DNA from: a virus
Direction: 5' to 3' (one strand)
DNA: 20,169 nt
IMG/VR virus record: IMGVR_UViG_3300021378_001666
Location: 1-20,169 of that record
Shown here: piece by piece, positions 1 to 6,182 of the stretch
Layout: each line of letters starts with the position of its first letter
Numbering within the stretch: the stretch's first letter is position 1
Program-made: the position numbers and the translations under genes
The notes under the pieces: generated by a model
What the model saw: the letters and a program-made list of their open reading frames with translations, nothing else
The model's database searches: none
Told to the model about the DNA's origin: nothing

Positions 1-1286
1 TTCATCGACCGCTTAGAGCTGTACCTGTGAACCGAAGTCCATGTGGTGTTCCATAGAAGGTCTTGATAGCCCGAGTACGTCGTCGTCGTGTTGGGCGACA
101 AAATTGCAAAGCCGCCCTGCGGGTAAAAACCTTTACTGCCGTATGTCTTAACCCAGGTGGTGTCGGTCATGTAAATGCCGCCGCCATACGTCTGGCTGTA
201 CCAGCCCGCCTGGCCTGTTGAGCGGAACCAGCCGCCTGACGCCAGATACAAGCCTGCGTTAGTGAAGTAATGCTGTGTGCCGTTGCAGGAGATACCTAGA
301 TGCCCGTTTGCTTTCCTGAAGATTCCAGTGTTTGTGTCCCCGTTAAAGCTGTAAGAAGGTGCCGCAAGGGTGCCGACTCCGTTGTAGATACGTCCCGTTA
401 CGGTCGTGTTGCCGCTTACATAGAGCTTCTGGTTGGGGCTGGTGGTGCCGATGCCGACGTTGCCAGCCGAGTTCACCATCATCCGAGTGGCGCTGTTGGT
501 TGACAGATAGATGTGCCCGCCCGACGACTCGTTCTTTAGATGCAGGTCGTCGTTATTCGGGAACCCTATGTAACCGATACGGCCCGTCGAATGGTAAAGC
601 GAAATGTACGGGCCTTTCGTGGTGCTTGTGGTGTTCTGTAGCCGCAACTGATCCGACCCAGACTGCACAGTTTTTATTTGGCCGTTGGCCGTGAGCGTTC
701 CAGTCACGGTGTGATCGCCATATGATGTAACCACCGACGAGTTGACCGTTAGCTGCGGACTGGCGTCGTTAGCAGGACCACGGATGTGAGTTGTGCCGCC
801 AGTACCTGCACCGATGTAGGTGTGCTGTCCGTCCGTCAGCAAGTTGTACTCACTGCCCGTCATGTTTACCGTGGCGAGGCTCTGATAAGCGCCGTTGGCG
901 GTCCAGGCACGGAGAGCGAGTCCACCATCGGCACCAGCGGTGTTGGCTTCGATAAAACCGTTAGCCGTCAACTTGCCAGTCGAGCTGTCGAAGGTGAGAG
1001 ATGACGAACCGCCAAACGAGCCGCCGTCGTTGAACTGAACCTGCTGGTCAGAACCCCCAGGGTTCGTCAAAGGAATCCCAGCGATCAAAGCATCGACTTC
1101 AGCCTCCGTGTAGAACAGGGCATCGACTTCAGCCTCCGTGTAGAACAGAGAGTCGACTTCGGTCTCCGTGTAGTACCGGTCATCGTGATCGTCACCAATG
1201 ACATGGCTCGACCGCCACTCGAACAAAGTTGCGAGTTGCGTCAATGCACGCTTAATAAGAGAAGCGTGGTCTCCGGGCAGCGCCAT
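1..1286 (-). CDS. Tail fibre/receptor-binding protein, C-terminus cut by window edge
   Basis: The minus-strand frame from ATG 1286-1284 stays open for about 428 residues to the left edge. After a short N-terminal part (MALPGDHASLIKRAL) come D-D-H-D-D-R-Y and three decapeptides of type YTEAEVDALF (residues 39-68), a pattern common in phage fibres. Next are Gly/Ser/Thr/Asn-rich beta modules with stock fibre motifs: QVQFNDGGSFGG (near 75-90), SAGNVGIGTTSPNQKLYVSG, and YSFNGDTNTGIF. The last visible residues, HRYSSKRSM, match the usual beginning of the Peptidase_S74 intramolecular chaperone domain, so that self-cleaving trimerisation domain should lie just outside the window. The likely role is host receptor binding at the tail. 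The start is supported by GGGGGG seven bases upstream. No portion of the N-terminus identifies how it attaches to the tail. Confidence 0.88.
   Translation of the reverse strand, partial: MALPGDHASLIKRALTQLATLFEWRSSHVIGDDHDDRYYTETEVDSLFYTEAEVDALFYTEAEVDALIAGIPLTNPGGSDQQVQFNDGGSFGGSSSLTFDSSTGKLTANGFIEANTAGADGGLALRAWTANGAYQSLATVNMTGSEYNLLTDGQHTYIGAGTGGTTHIRGPANDASPQLTVNSSVVTSYGDHTVTGTLTANGQIKTVQSGSDQLRLQNTTSTTKGPYISLYHSTGRIGYIGFPNNDDLHLKNESSGGHIYLSTNSATRMMVNSAGNVGIGTTSPNQKLYVSGNTTVTGRIYNGVGTLAAPSYSFNGDTNTGIFRKANGHLGISCNGTQHYFTNAGLYLASGGWFRSTGQAGWYSQTYGGGIYMTDTTWVKTYGSKGFYPQGGFAILSPNTTTTYSGYQDLLWNTTWTSVHRYSSKRSM
1083..1172 (-). repeat. Three tandem 30-bp in-frame repeats in the fibre gene
   Basis: Three adjacent 30-base units encode YTETEVDSLF, YTEAEVDALF and YTEAEVDALI. 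The two units nearer the left edge are almost identical at DNA level (28 consecutive identical bases in the register beginning at 1091 and 1121), while the first-translated unit has diverged. This points to a recent tandem duplication that can change fibre length in 10-residue steps. Confidence 0.9.
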
Positions 1287-1290
1287 GCTT

Positions 1291-1299
1291 ACACCCCCC
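1291..1299 (-). promoter_or_regulatory. Ribosome binding site GGGGGGTGT of the fibre gene
   Basis: On the minus strand GGGGGGTGT lies seven bases (counted from the last G of the G run) before ATG 1286. It reads as a Shine-Dalgarno GGAGGTG with A replaced by G, which still pairs with 16S rRNA through a G:U wobble. The same element recurs before several other genes here, and it decides this start. Confidence 0.65.
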
Positions 1300-1354
1300 G
1301 AAACACAGAAGGGCCGACCCCGGCATACGCCAGAGTCGACCCCCCATGTCTACG

Positions 1355-1372
1355 GTCCCCCGTCAAGGGGAC
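1355..1372 (-). other. Small perfect hairpin in the decoration-fibre gap
   Basis: The 94-base gap between the decoration gene and the fibre gene holds a 6-bp GC-rich inverted repeat (GTCCCC and GGGGAC) with a six-base loop. No T-run follows on the transcribed strand, so it is not a standard intrinsic terminator. It could be an attenuator, an RNA-processing site, or chance. The rest of the gap shows only the fibre ribosome binding site. Confidence 0.35.
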
Positions 1373-1380
1373 GGATGTTC

Positions 1381-1722
1381 TCAGGCCCCGAAGGAGCTGC
1401 GAACCCGACGGTCGTGCGGAAGCACGGGAGTCAGGGTCACACCACCGGCAGTGCCAGCGGCAGCAGCAACACGCACATACCGCTTGTCGAGGTATGTGGT
1501 GATCTGATGTGTCTCACTTGCGCCAACCCCAGTGAAGTGAACGAGGTCCACGACGTTGCTGTCGAAGGCTGCATTGTCTGCACCTTGGACGGTCACGCTG
1601 TAGCCGCTCGTCGATCCGTCACCCTCGAGCAAGAACTGGATCTCTCCGGTCCATGAAAGCTCGACGATGCCGTCATCAATCAGGTCTGGTGCGAGGGCGT
1701 CTCTTACGACGGTTCCAGGCAT
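1381..1722 (-). CDS. Small beta-rich virion protein, probable capsid decoration protein
   Basis: The product has 113 residues. ATG 1722 is preferred because GAGGAGG, overlapping the capsid stop codon, sits just upstream; the longer frame beginning at 1872 would lie inside the capsid gene. The sequence alternates polar and hydrophobic residues as in a beta-sandwich (VELSWTGEIQFLLEG, SGYSVTVQGADNAAF, KRYVRVAAAAG), with a V-T-V-Q-G...YVRV layout seen in small proteins encoded directly after capsid genes. Position and size suggest a decoration/head-stabilising protein on the outer capsid surface. A head completion or stopper protein is an alternative. No catalytic motif is visible. The gene gap to the capsid gene is 13 bases, so the two are surely co-transcribed. 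Confidence 0.65.
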   Translation of the reverse strand: MPGTVVRDALAPDLIDDGIVELSWTGEIQFLLEGDGSTSGYSVTVQGADNAAFDSNVVDLVHFTGVGASETHQITTYLDKRYVRVAAAAGTAGGVTLTPVLPHDRRVRSSFGA

Positions 1723-1730
1723 GTTATTCG

Positions 1731-1737
1731 CCTCCTC
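1731..1737 (-). promoter_or_regulatory. GAGGAGG ribosome binding site overlapping the capsid stop
   Basis: On the minus strand the capsid stop TGA runs directly into a canonical GAGGAGG, followed by an eight-base spacer and ATG 1722. This is the strongest classical Shine-Dalgarno in the window. It fixes the start of the small protein and suggests high expression matched to that of the capsid. Confidence 0.8.
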
Positions 1738-2689
1738 AGGCTTCCGTGATGCCGTGCAGACGCACGACGCTGTACTTGTTGAAGATCGCCATGCCTGGGT
1801 ACCACTCGAGGCGGCCCATGCGCTGCGGTGCCGACTCGAGCTCGCCGAAGGACTGGACCTGGAAAGATCCACCCTTGCCGAGAAGGCCGGTCACGTCGTC
1901 TTCGCCGAGCTTCATGGCGTAGAGCGACGAAGTGACGTTGCTCGAGCCCTGAGTCTCGTTGAAGTCTTGCAGGCTGACGATGTTGCCGGAGCCGTCGATG
2001 GCGTCGCCGGTGATCCGCATCGGGATCCCGTCGTACACACCAACTTTGCGGCCGAAGGTGTCCGTGCCGACGTCGATCAGCGAATAACCGCTGTACGTCC
2101 CACGGGCCAGCGCCGTCACCTTGCGGCGATGGAACCGGTTGACCAGAAGCAGGTCCGGGCGGCCCTGGTTGCGGAAGAGGTCAAGAGCCTCATCCAGCAT
2201 TTCCAGAGTCAGCGCACCGCCGTTAGTACCGGCGCTGAACTTCTGTCCGAAGCCTTCGTCAACGAGGGCCTTCATGCCCTTGAAGCCCTTCGAGGCGGCG
2301 GAGCCGGTTCCCTCGATTGCTTCGTAGTCAAAACGCATGGCGTTTGCCTTGGCGAGTTTACGCCACTGCTTTGCCTCGATTGACTCTTCGTTGCCGACGA
2401 CGTCGACCAAGAAACGGTCGACCTTGGTCTCGCCACCAAGAATGGCGACGCCCCAGAAGTGCTCGTTGTCGGAGCCCCACGAAGACGAGAAGCCTTCGTT
2501 GACTCGACGGAACTGGACGTTGGGGAGCGTCCCTTCCTCACTGTGCTTGAGGGCTGTACCCGAGAAGCTCATCCACGGCACCATTTCGATTAACGGTGAC
2601 TCGGAGATGATGGTCTCGACTACGCCCGCCTTGTGGCTGTCACTTCCGCTCTTGGAAGCATCCAGCAGCGTTACGTTGCCGTTAGGCAT
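1736..2689 (-). CDS. Major capsid protein, HK97 fold
   Basis: The 317-residue product has the layout of small HK97-fold major capsid proteins that lack a protease domain. It has an N-terminal arm with a GVVETIISESPLIEMVPW helix (about 22-39), then an extended-loop segment LPNVQFRRVNEGF (about 55-67), of the 'LP.V.FR.VNEG' type found in many tailed-phage capsids. A spine-helix/P-domain region follows (ALTLEMLDEALDLF, then RPDLLLVNRFHRRKV) and a C-terminal A-domain (YDGIPMRITGDAI, LYAMKLGEDDVTGLLG, GRLEWYPGMAIFNKYSVVRL). ATG 2689 follows AGGAG with a seven-base spacer. The scaffold gene lies immediately upstream, the classical scaffold-capsid order. About 300 residues is normal for scaffold-dependent, non-cleaved capsid proteins. 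The family call is by eye. Confidence 0.88.
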   Translation of the reverse strand: MPNGNVTLLDASKSGSDSHKAGVVETIISESPLIEMVPWMSFSGTALKHSEEGTLPNVQFRRVNEGFSSSWGSDNEHFWGVAILGGETKVDRFLVDVVGNEESIEAKQWRKLAKANAMRFDYEAIEGTGSAASKGFKGMKALVDEGFGQKFSAGTNGGALTLEMLDEALDLFRNQGRPDLLLVNRFHRRKVTALARGTYSGYSLIDVGTDTFGRKVGVYDGIPMRITGDAIDGSGNIVSLQDFNETQGSSNVTSSLYAMKLGEDDVTGLLGKGGSFQVQSFGELESAPQRMGRLEWYPGMAIFNKYSVVRLHGITEA

Positions 2690-2696
2690 TGTTGAA

Positions 2697-2711
2697 CTCC
2701 TGTTCTAGGAG
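2697..2711 (-). promoter_or_regulatory. Capsid ribosome binding site inside a 5-bp hairpin
   Basis: On the minus strand CTCCT, a five-base loop, then AGGAG forms a perfect 5-bp hairpin whose 3' arm is the Shine-Dalgarno of the capsid gene. It could hide the site until ribosomes finishing the scaffold gene, 17 bases upstream, open it. It may also be a chance complement of a purine-rich site. Confidence 0.45.
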
Positions 2712-2727
2712 CCTTCGAGAGAGGAGA

Positions 2728-3189
2728 TCAGGAACCTTGCTTTTTGTTGCGTTGTGCAATCCCGTGAGCAATCTTTTCCGAAGGAGACATCTGTGAGATG
2801 TCGACCTCGTTACCCACCGGAGCGCCGCCAAGGCGACCCATCTGGTCCACGACCGAAGGCACGGTCTGTGTGGTTGCCGGTTGCTGCGAGGCGTTCCCGG
2901 CCACGATCGAAGCAATCTGATCGTCATTGAAACCAGTGGCCTTCAGCCCTTCAGCGAGAATGGTTTGCCGTTCGGCCGACCTACTCTCGAAAAGTTCCTG
3001 AGCCTTAGCTTCAAGCTGATCTACTTCAACTCCCGCCAGATCGTCGGCACTGACATGATCGAACCGTCCAGCTACCTGAGCCAGAACCGTCGTCTTCAGC
3101 GCCTCGTTCTCAGCCTGCATGGCCTCGAACTTCTGGCGAAACTCGCCACCCGTTTCCTGACCGCCCTCGAGCGTTCCATTCTGGGTCAT
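2728..3189 (-). CDS. Capsid scaffolding protein
   Basis: The 153-residue product is acidic, Gln/Glu/Ala-rich and mostly helical. A coiled-coil-like N-terminal half (FRQKFEAMQAENEALKTTVLAQV, about 17-39, and VDQLEAKAQELFESRSAERQ) is followed by a flexible Q/T/P stretch and a short basic C-terminus (AHGIAQRNKKQGS). A basic end in a helical acidic protein is the usual capsid-binding feature of scaffolds. It sits directly before the major capsid gene, as scaffolds do. ATG 3189 is preceded by AGGAGA with an eight-base gap. The expected role is to direct prohead assembly inside the shell and then leave. No protease motif is visible, so removal would be by exit rather than by self-cleavage. The assignment rests on position and composition, not on a sequence motif. 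Confidence 0.75.
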   Translation of the reverse strand: MTQNGTLEGGQETGGEFRQKFEAMQAENEALKTTVLAQVAGRFDHVSADDLAGVEVDQLEAKAQELFESRSAERQTILAEGLKATGFNDDQIASIVAGNASQQPATTQTVPSVVDQMGRLGGAPVGNEVDISQMSPSEKIAHGIAQRNKKQGS

Positions 3190-3196
3190 CTTCTTG

Positions 3197-3202
3197 TCTC
3201 CT
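3197..3202 (-). promoter_or_regulatory. AGGAGA ribosome binding site of the scaffold gene
   Basis: On the minus strand AGGAGA stands about seven bases before ATG 3189. It is a classical Shine-Dalgarno and fixes the scaffold start. It differs from the GGGGGGTGT element found further upstream in the same gap. Confidence 0.7.
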
Positions 3203-3258
3203 ACTCTCCCCGAAGCTACGCCTCGAGCGGCGGAAGGAACCGACCGAGGGATGCTATG

Positions 3259-3268
3259 TACACCCCCC
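3259..3268 (-). promoter_or_regulatory. Orphan GGGGGGTGTA element without a start codon
   Basis: This copy of the recurrent GGGGGGTGTA element lies in the 85-base gap between the 425-residue gene and the scaffold gene. Where other copies are followed by ATG or GTG at seven to eight bases, this one is followed by ATC. The only frame from it, starting at a GTG inside the element, ends after about 15 codons. It may be the remnant of a lost small gene or a site with another function. Confidence 0.35.
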
Positions 3269-3274
3269 GGCGAC

Positions 3275-4552
3275 TCAGGTTCTCATGCCAGATTGAACGA
3301 TGCGACCCTGCCGTTCGACGAACCTAAACTCACCGGCGTCCTGACCGGCGGCACGTTCCTGAGCCAAAGAATCAGTCAACTCACGGGTAGCGGCAGTCCC
3401 GTTGAAGAACGCCGCAGACTCAAACTCGGTCTGAGTCATCCCGTCGAAGCCAGCACGCTGAGACGCTGCGTCGAACATCTCTTGGTTCTGACCGAACTGG
3501 GTGTACGCATCAATCTGTTGCTGACGGGTAACACCCGCAGCACGGATCTCACCGAGACGTTCACGGGTCGGCAGCTCGAGGCCAGCGTTGTTAGCTGCTG
3601 CACCAACCGCCGCATACTCGAACGACGACAACAAGTCGTCGAGCGATAGCTGCGTCGACGGGGCGCCAGGATCGCCGCCCGTGTAAATGGCATCCATGAT
3701 CTGACGAGCGAACTGCGGATCGACAGTCAACACCGACTGCACAGCAGCCGACGCCATCGCACCCCGAGACGACATCGTCGTCAACGTGTCAGCGACCCGA
3801 CGCAAACCAACCTCGGTCGCCCGAGTAATCCAAGTCTCATAATCGAACGAACCACCAGCGATACGCCGGTTGTACTCGTCAGACAGACGTTGACGGGCAG
3901 CCGGATCGACCGTCGCCTCGTACAAGTCGTCAGTCGTTACGTCCAACCCGGCATACACATAGAACGCATCCTTCTGCGTCTGACTCGACCGCTCGACCTG
4001 CCGGTAAGCCTCGAGTCGCTGGCCGAGCTCGTTGGGGTCTTGCTCCGAAGAGAAGAACCCAACCAACTGTGCCGGTTCTGAATACTCCCCCATGTCGAAC
4101 CCGTACTGACGTAGAAGCCGACGGTAGTCCTGCTCCCGAGCCATGTACTGGGCCTCGTTCATGCGGGTAGAACCGTCCGCTCGATACAGGCCGGGGAACC
4201 GTGCCTGATACTGCGGGCTCTGCCGCAGACGAACCAAGATCTCGTCGGGACCAGACGCCTCCGCTGCGACCTCATGGAAGAAGCGGGGCTCCAAGCCGAT
4301 CTCATCGAGCCACGGGTAAGCGGCCCTCAGCTCGGCAATGAACTGCGTCGGATCAGAACCGACGCCGGTCCCGTCCGTTGTCGTCTGAGCCGTCGGAGTG
4401 GTTCCATTCTCCTGCTGGTTCCACGGACTGTTCGGTCCTTCTGGATTCCTCGGGTCTATGGCCGGACCTGCGTTGGGATCCATCGTGCCCAAACGACCAC
4501 CGAGCTTAAACCCCCCACCCGTGACCACGCCGACGTCTATCTGCCGTGCCAT
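3275..4552 (-). CDS. Virion-type structural protein with 'YQARFPG' motif
   Basis: The 425-residue product begins at ATG 4552, whose A is shared with the TGA of the upstream lysozyme gene (TGATG), indicating translational coupling; no separate Shine-Dalgarno is seen. After a Gly/Pro/Asn-rich first 60 residues it is almost entirely helical and rich in Ala, Arg, Glu and Gln. The segment ILVRLRQSPQYQARFPGLYR, then MNEAQYMAREQDYRRLLRQYGF and DPNELGQRLEAYR, follows a pattern I recognise from structural proteins of many tailed phages ('I-R-x-T-x-Y-x-x-R-F-P-G ... E-Y ... E-x-x-Y ... L-R-x-x-G'). No enzymatic motif or membrane segment is visible. Its place after the virion lysozyme and before the scaffold suggests an internal or tail-associated virion protein, but the precise role is unknown. 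Confidence 0.7.
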   Translation of the reverse strand: MARQIDVGVVTGGGFKLGGRLGTMDPNAGPAIDPRNPEGPNSPWNQQENGTTPTAQTTTDGTGVGSDPTQFIAELRAAYPWLDEIGLEPRFFHEVAAEASGPDEILVRLRQSPQYQARFPGLYRADGSTRMNEAQYMAREQDYRRLLRQYGFDMGEYSEPAQLVGFFSSEQDPNELGQRLEAYRQVERSSQTQKDAFYVYAGLDVTTDDLYEATVDPAARQRLSDEYNRRIAGGSFDYETWITRATEVGLRRVADTLTTMSSRGAMASAAVQSVLTVDPQFARQIMDAIYTGGDPGAPSTQLSLDDLLSSFEYAAVGAAANNAGLELPTRERLGEIRAAGVTRQQQIDAYTQFGQNQEMFDAASQRAGFDGMTQTEFESAAFFNGTAATRELTDSLAQERAAGQDAGEFRFVERQGRIVQSGMRT

Positions 4553-6162
4553 CAGACGAAGCCCATTCGACGGCCAAGTTCACTGATAGTTCCGTGCATC
4601 GTATTCTGCCCATTCTTCGTCGACAGCCACTTGTCCGAACGCTTCAACTCCTGCTCAAACTCGAACGGAGTTTGACCCTGAGTCAAAGCACGCTGCACAT
4701 CCGTCGAGTTCACAGTCGCCGACTGCTCCATCGTCCGTCGATACGTCTCTAACCACGGGGCCGCCGCCGTCGCCGTCTCAGTCTCCGGGTCTTTCCACGG
4801 ATAGATGACCTGCGCCTCGTTACGCAACGTCAAGATCAGATCCTCGTCCGACTTTTCGTTCTCAACGATGCCCTTCGCCCACTTCTGAATTGTTTGAGGA
4901 GACCACTGCAAACCCCAACGCTCGACCGCCTCACGAACCCGCTGTGAAGTGTTCTCGATATCAACTGGACGTTGCTTGCGGGCCTCGGCGGCGTCCCGCT
5001 GCTGACGGGCCCAAGGGGACTCCGGGTCGTCATCGGCGAAGCCTTTGACGATCTCCGTGAACTGCCCGTAACCCATCTTGCCCGACGCAACATCGGTCAA
5101 ATAGTTACGGATAGTTGGATCGTTCGGGTCCGGCCGCAGGCCAGTGAACTGGAAGAACGTGTCAGCCATCCGAGACGCCGCCTCGGTCTCACGCTGTTGA
5201 CGTTCAGCCTCGGAAAGACTGTTCCACTCGAGTTCAGATGCGGTACGAGCCTGGAACCACTCGGTTGCTTGGAGCCTGTTCTGAAGCTCCACCGGCGTCA
5301 TGTCTGGACGGCCAGCAAACTCGGCAAGAACTCGAAGGACACCAGGGTCGTTGCGGGCCGGGTTGTTGTAACCCATCACCTGCCCGATGATCGACTCCCA
5401 CATCTCCCCAAAAGAGTTGAACGAGACCGCAACCGTGGCGAGCTCTGCGGCGTCGCCAGCATCAACAGAGTCAAGCTCGTTGAACTGCTGGGCCGACATC
5501 GACCGAGAAGTACCCGGCAGCTCATAAGCGGACGGGTCAGCAATGTCGTAGGCGATATGCAGGCCGCCAACAGAGAACAGTGCCTTTAGGTTCCCGTCAA
5601 CAGAAACAACTTGAGCATCAGGCGGCAGCGTGATCGGGCCACCCTCATACTCATTACCGGTAGTCGGATTGCCGTACGGGTTGGCTGCGCCACCATTATT
5701 CGACGCCCCGCCGTCGGAGTACCCGCCCTCCGCATTACCTCCGTACGCCTGACCCAACATGCCACGGCTCTGCGCCTCCGAGACAGCATTCTGGGCCTGC
5801 CCGACGTTCGTGCCGTAAAGGGCGTTGCCATCCTTCTGCCAACCGCCTGGACCAGCCGCCCACGGACCGTAACCGCCAGCGTCGAACAGAACCTTTGCTG
5901 CCCGAGCACTAATGACAGGATCGAAGAGCTGAGACTTAGACCTCAGACCAAGAGCTCGAGAAACGACCGGCCAGTTCACATAGTTGATCTGGAACAAACC
6001 GAGATCGCCCGACAGTTTGTGCTTGGGCTGGTCCGAACGGTGGGCAGTCGCCTGCCACCCTGACTCACGGCGGGCGATCGCCACCATGTTCGTAAGATCC
6101 TGACCTCTAAAACCGGCCTGGTAAACAACTTGGGCAACCTGAGCCCCGGAGAGTGCAGCCAT
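4552..6162 (-). CDS. Virion-associated lysozyme / lytic transglycosylase fused to a structural region
   Basis: The 536-residue product opens with a lysozyme-like domain of SLT type over residues 1-125. It shows ARRESGW with the probable catalytic Glu33, GDLGLFQIN (52-60), and a third motif of type ISARAAKVLFDAGGYGPW. Such enzymes cut the glycan strands of peptidoglycan. A Gly/Asn-rich linker (about 138-175) joins it to a helical region of some 350 residues with LKRSDKWLSTKNGQ near the end, a Trp/Lys pattern seen in virion proteins. Its place among giant virion proteins suggests it opens the cell wall during DNA entry rather than at lysis; no signal peptide or holin is nearby. ATG 6162 follows GGGGGGTGT. 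The C-terminal region is unrecognised. Confidence 0.82.
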   Translation of the reverse strand: MAALSGAQVAQVVYQAGFRGQDLTNMVAIARRESGWQATAHRSDQPKHKLSGDLGLFQINYVNWPVVSRALGLRSKSQLFDPVISARAAKVLFDAGGYGPWAAGPGGWQKDGNALYGTNVGQAQNAVSEAQSRGMLGQAYGGNAEGGYSDGGASNNGGAANPYGNPTTGNEYEGGPITLPPDAQVVSVDGNLKALFSVGGLHIAYDIADPSAYELPGTSRSMSAQQFNELDSVDAGDAAELATVAVSFNSFGEMWESIIGQVMGYNNPARNDPGVLRVLAEFAGRPDMTPVELQNRLQATEWFQARTASELEWNSLSEAERQQRETEAASRMADTFFQFTGLRPDPNDPTIRNYLTDVASGKMGYGQFTEIVKGFADDDPESPWARQQRDAAEARKQRPVDIENTSQRVREAVERWGLQWSPQTIQKWAKGIVENEKSDEDLILTLRNEAQVIYPWKDPETETATAAAPWLETYRRTMEQSATVNSTDVQRALTQGQTPFEFEQELKRSDKWLSTKNGQNTMHGTISELGRRMGFV

Positions 6163-6167
6163 CGGCT

Positions 6168-6176
6168 ACACCCCCC
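6168..6176 (-). promoter_or_regulatory. Ribosome binding site GGGGGGTGT of the lysozyme gene
   Basis: GGGGGGTGT on the minus strand, with eight bases from the last G of the run to ATG 6162, lies in the 20-base gap after the preceding gene. It matches the copies before the fibre gene and the 146-residue gene. Confidence 0.6.
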
Positions 6177-6182
6177 AGTGCA

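Noticed and set aside
1083-1172. Tandem 30-bp repeats as a CRISPR array
   Set aside because: The units are adjacent without spacers, in frame, and encode a fibre decapeptide.
1355-1372. Hairpin as an intrinsic terminator after the decoration gene
   Set aside because: The stem is only 6 bp and no T-run follows on the transcribed strand, so I list it only as an uncertain hairpin.
1667-2383. Plus-strand frame of 238 residues opposite the capsid gene
   Set aside because: The capsid reading on the minus strand has clear family features and a ribosome binding site; the opposite frame has neither.
4506-4520. Internal G-run (minus strand) as a ribosome binding site for a shorter 425-residue protein
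   Set aside because: No in-frame ATG or GTG follows at a suitable distance, and the TGATG coupling at 4552 gives a better start.
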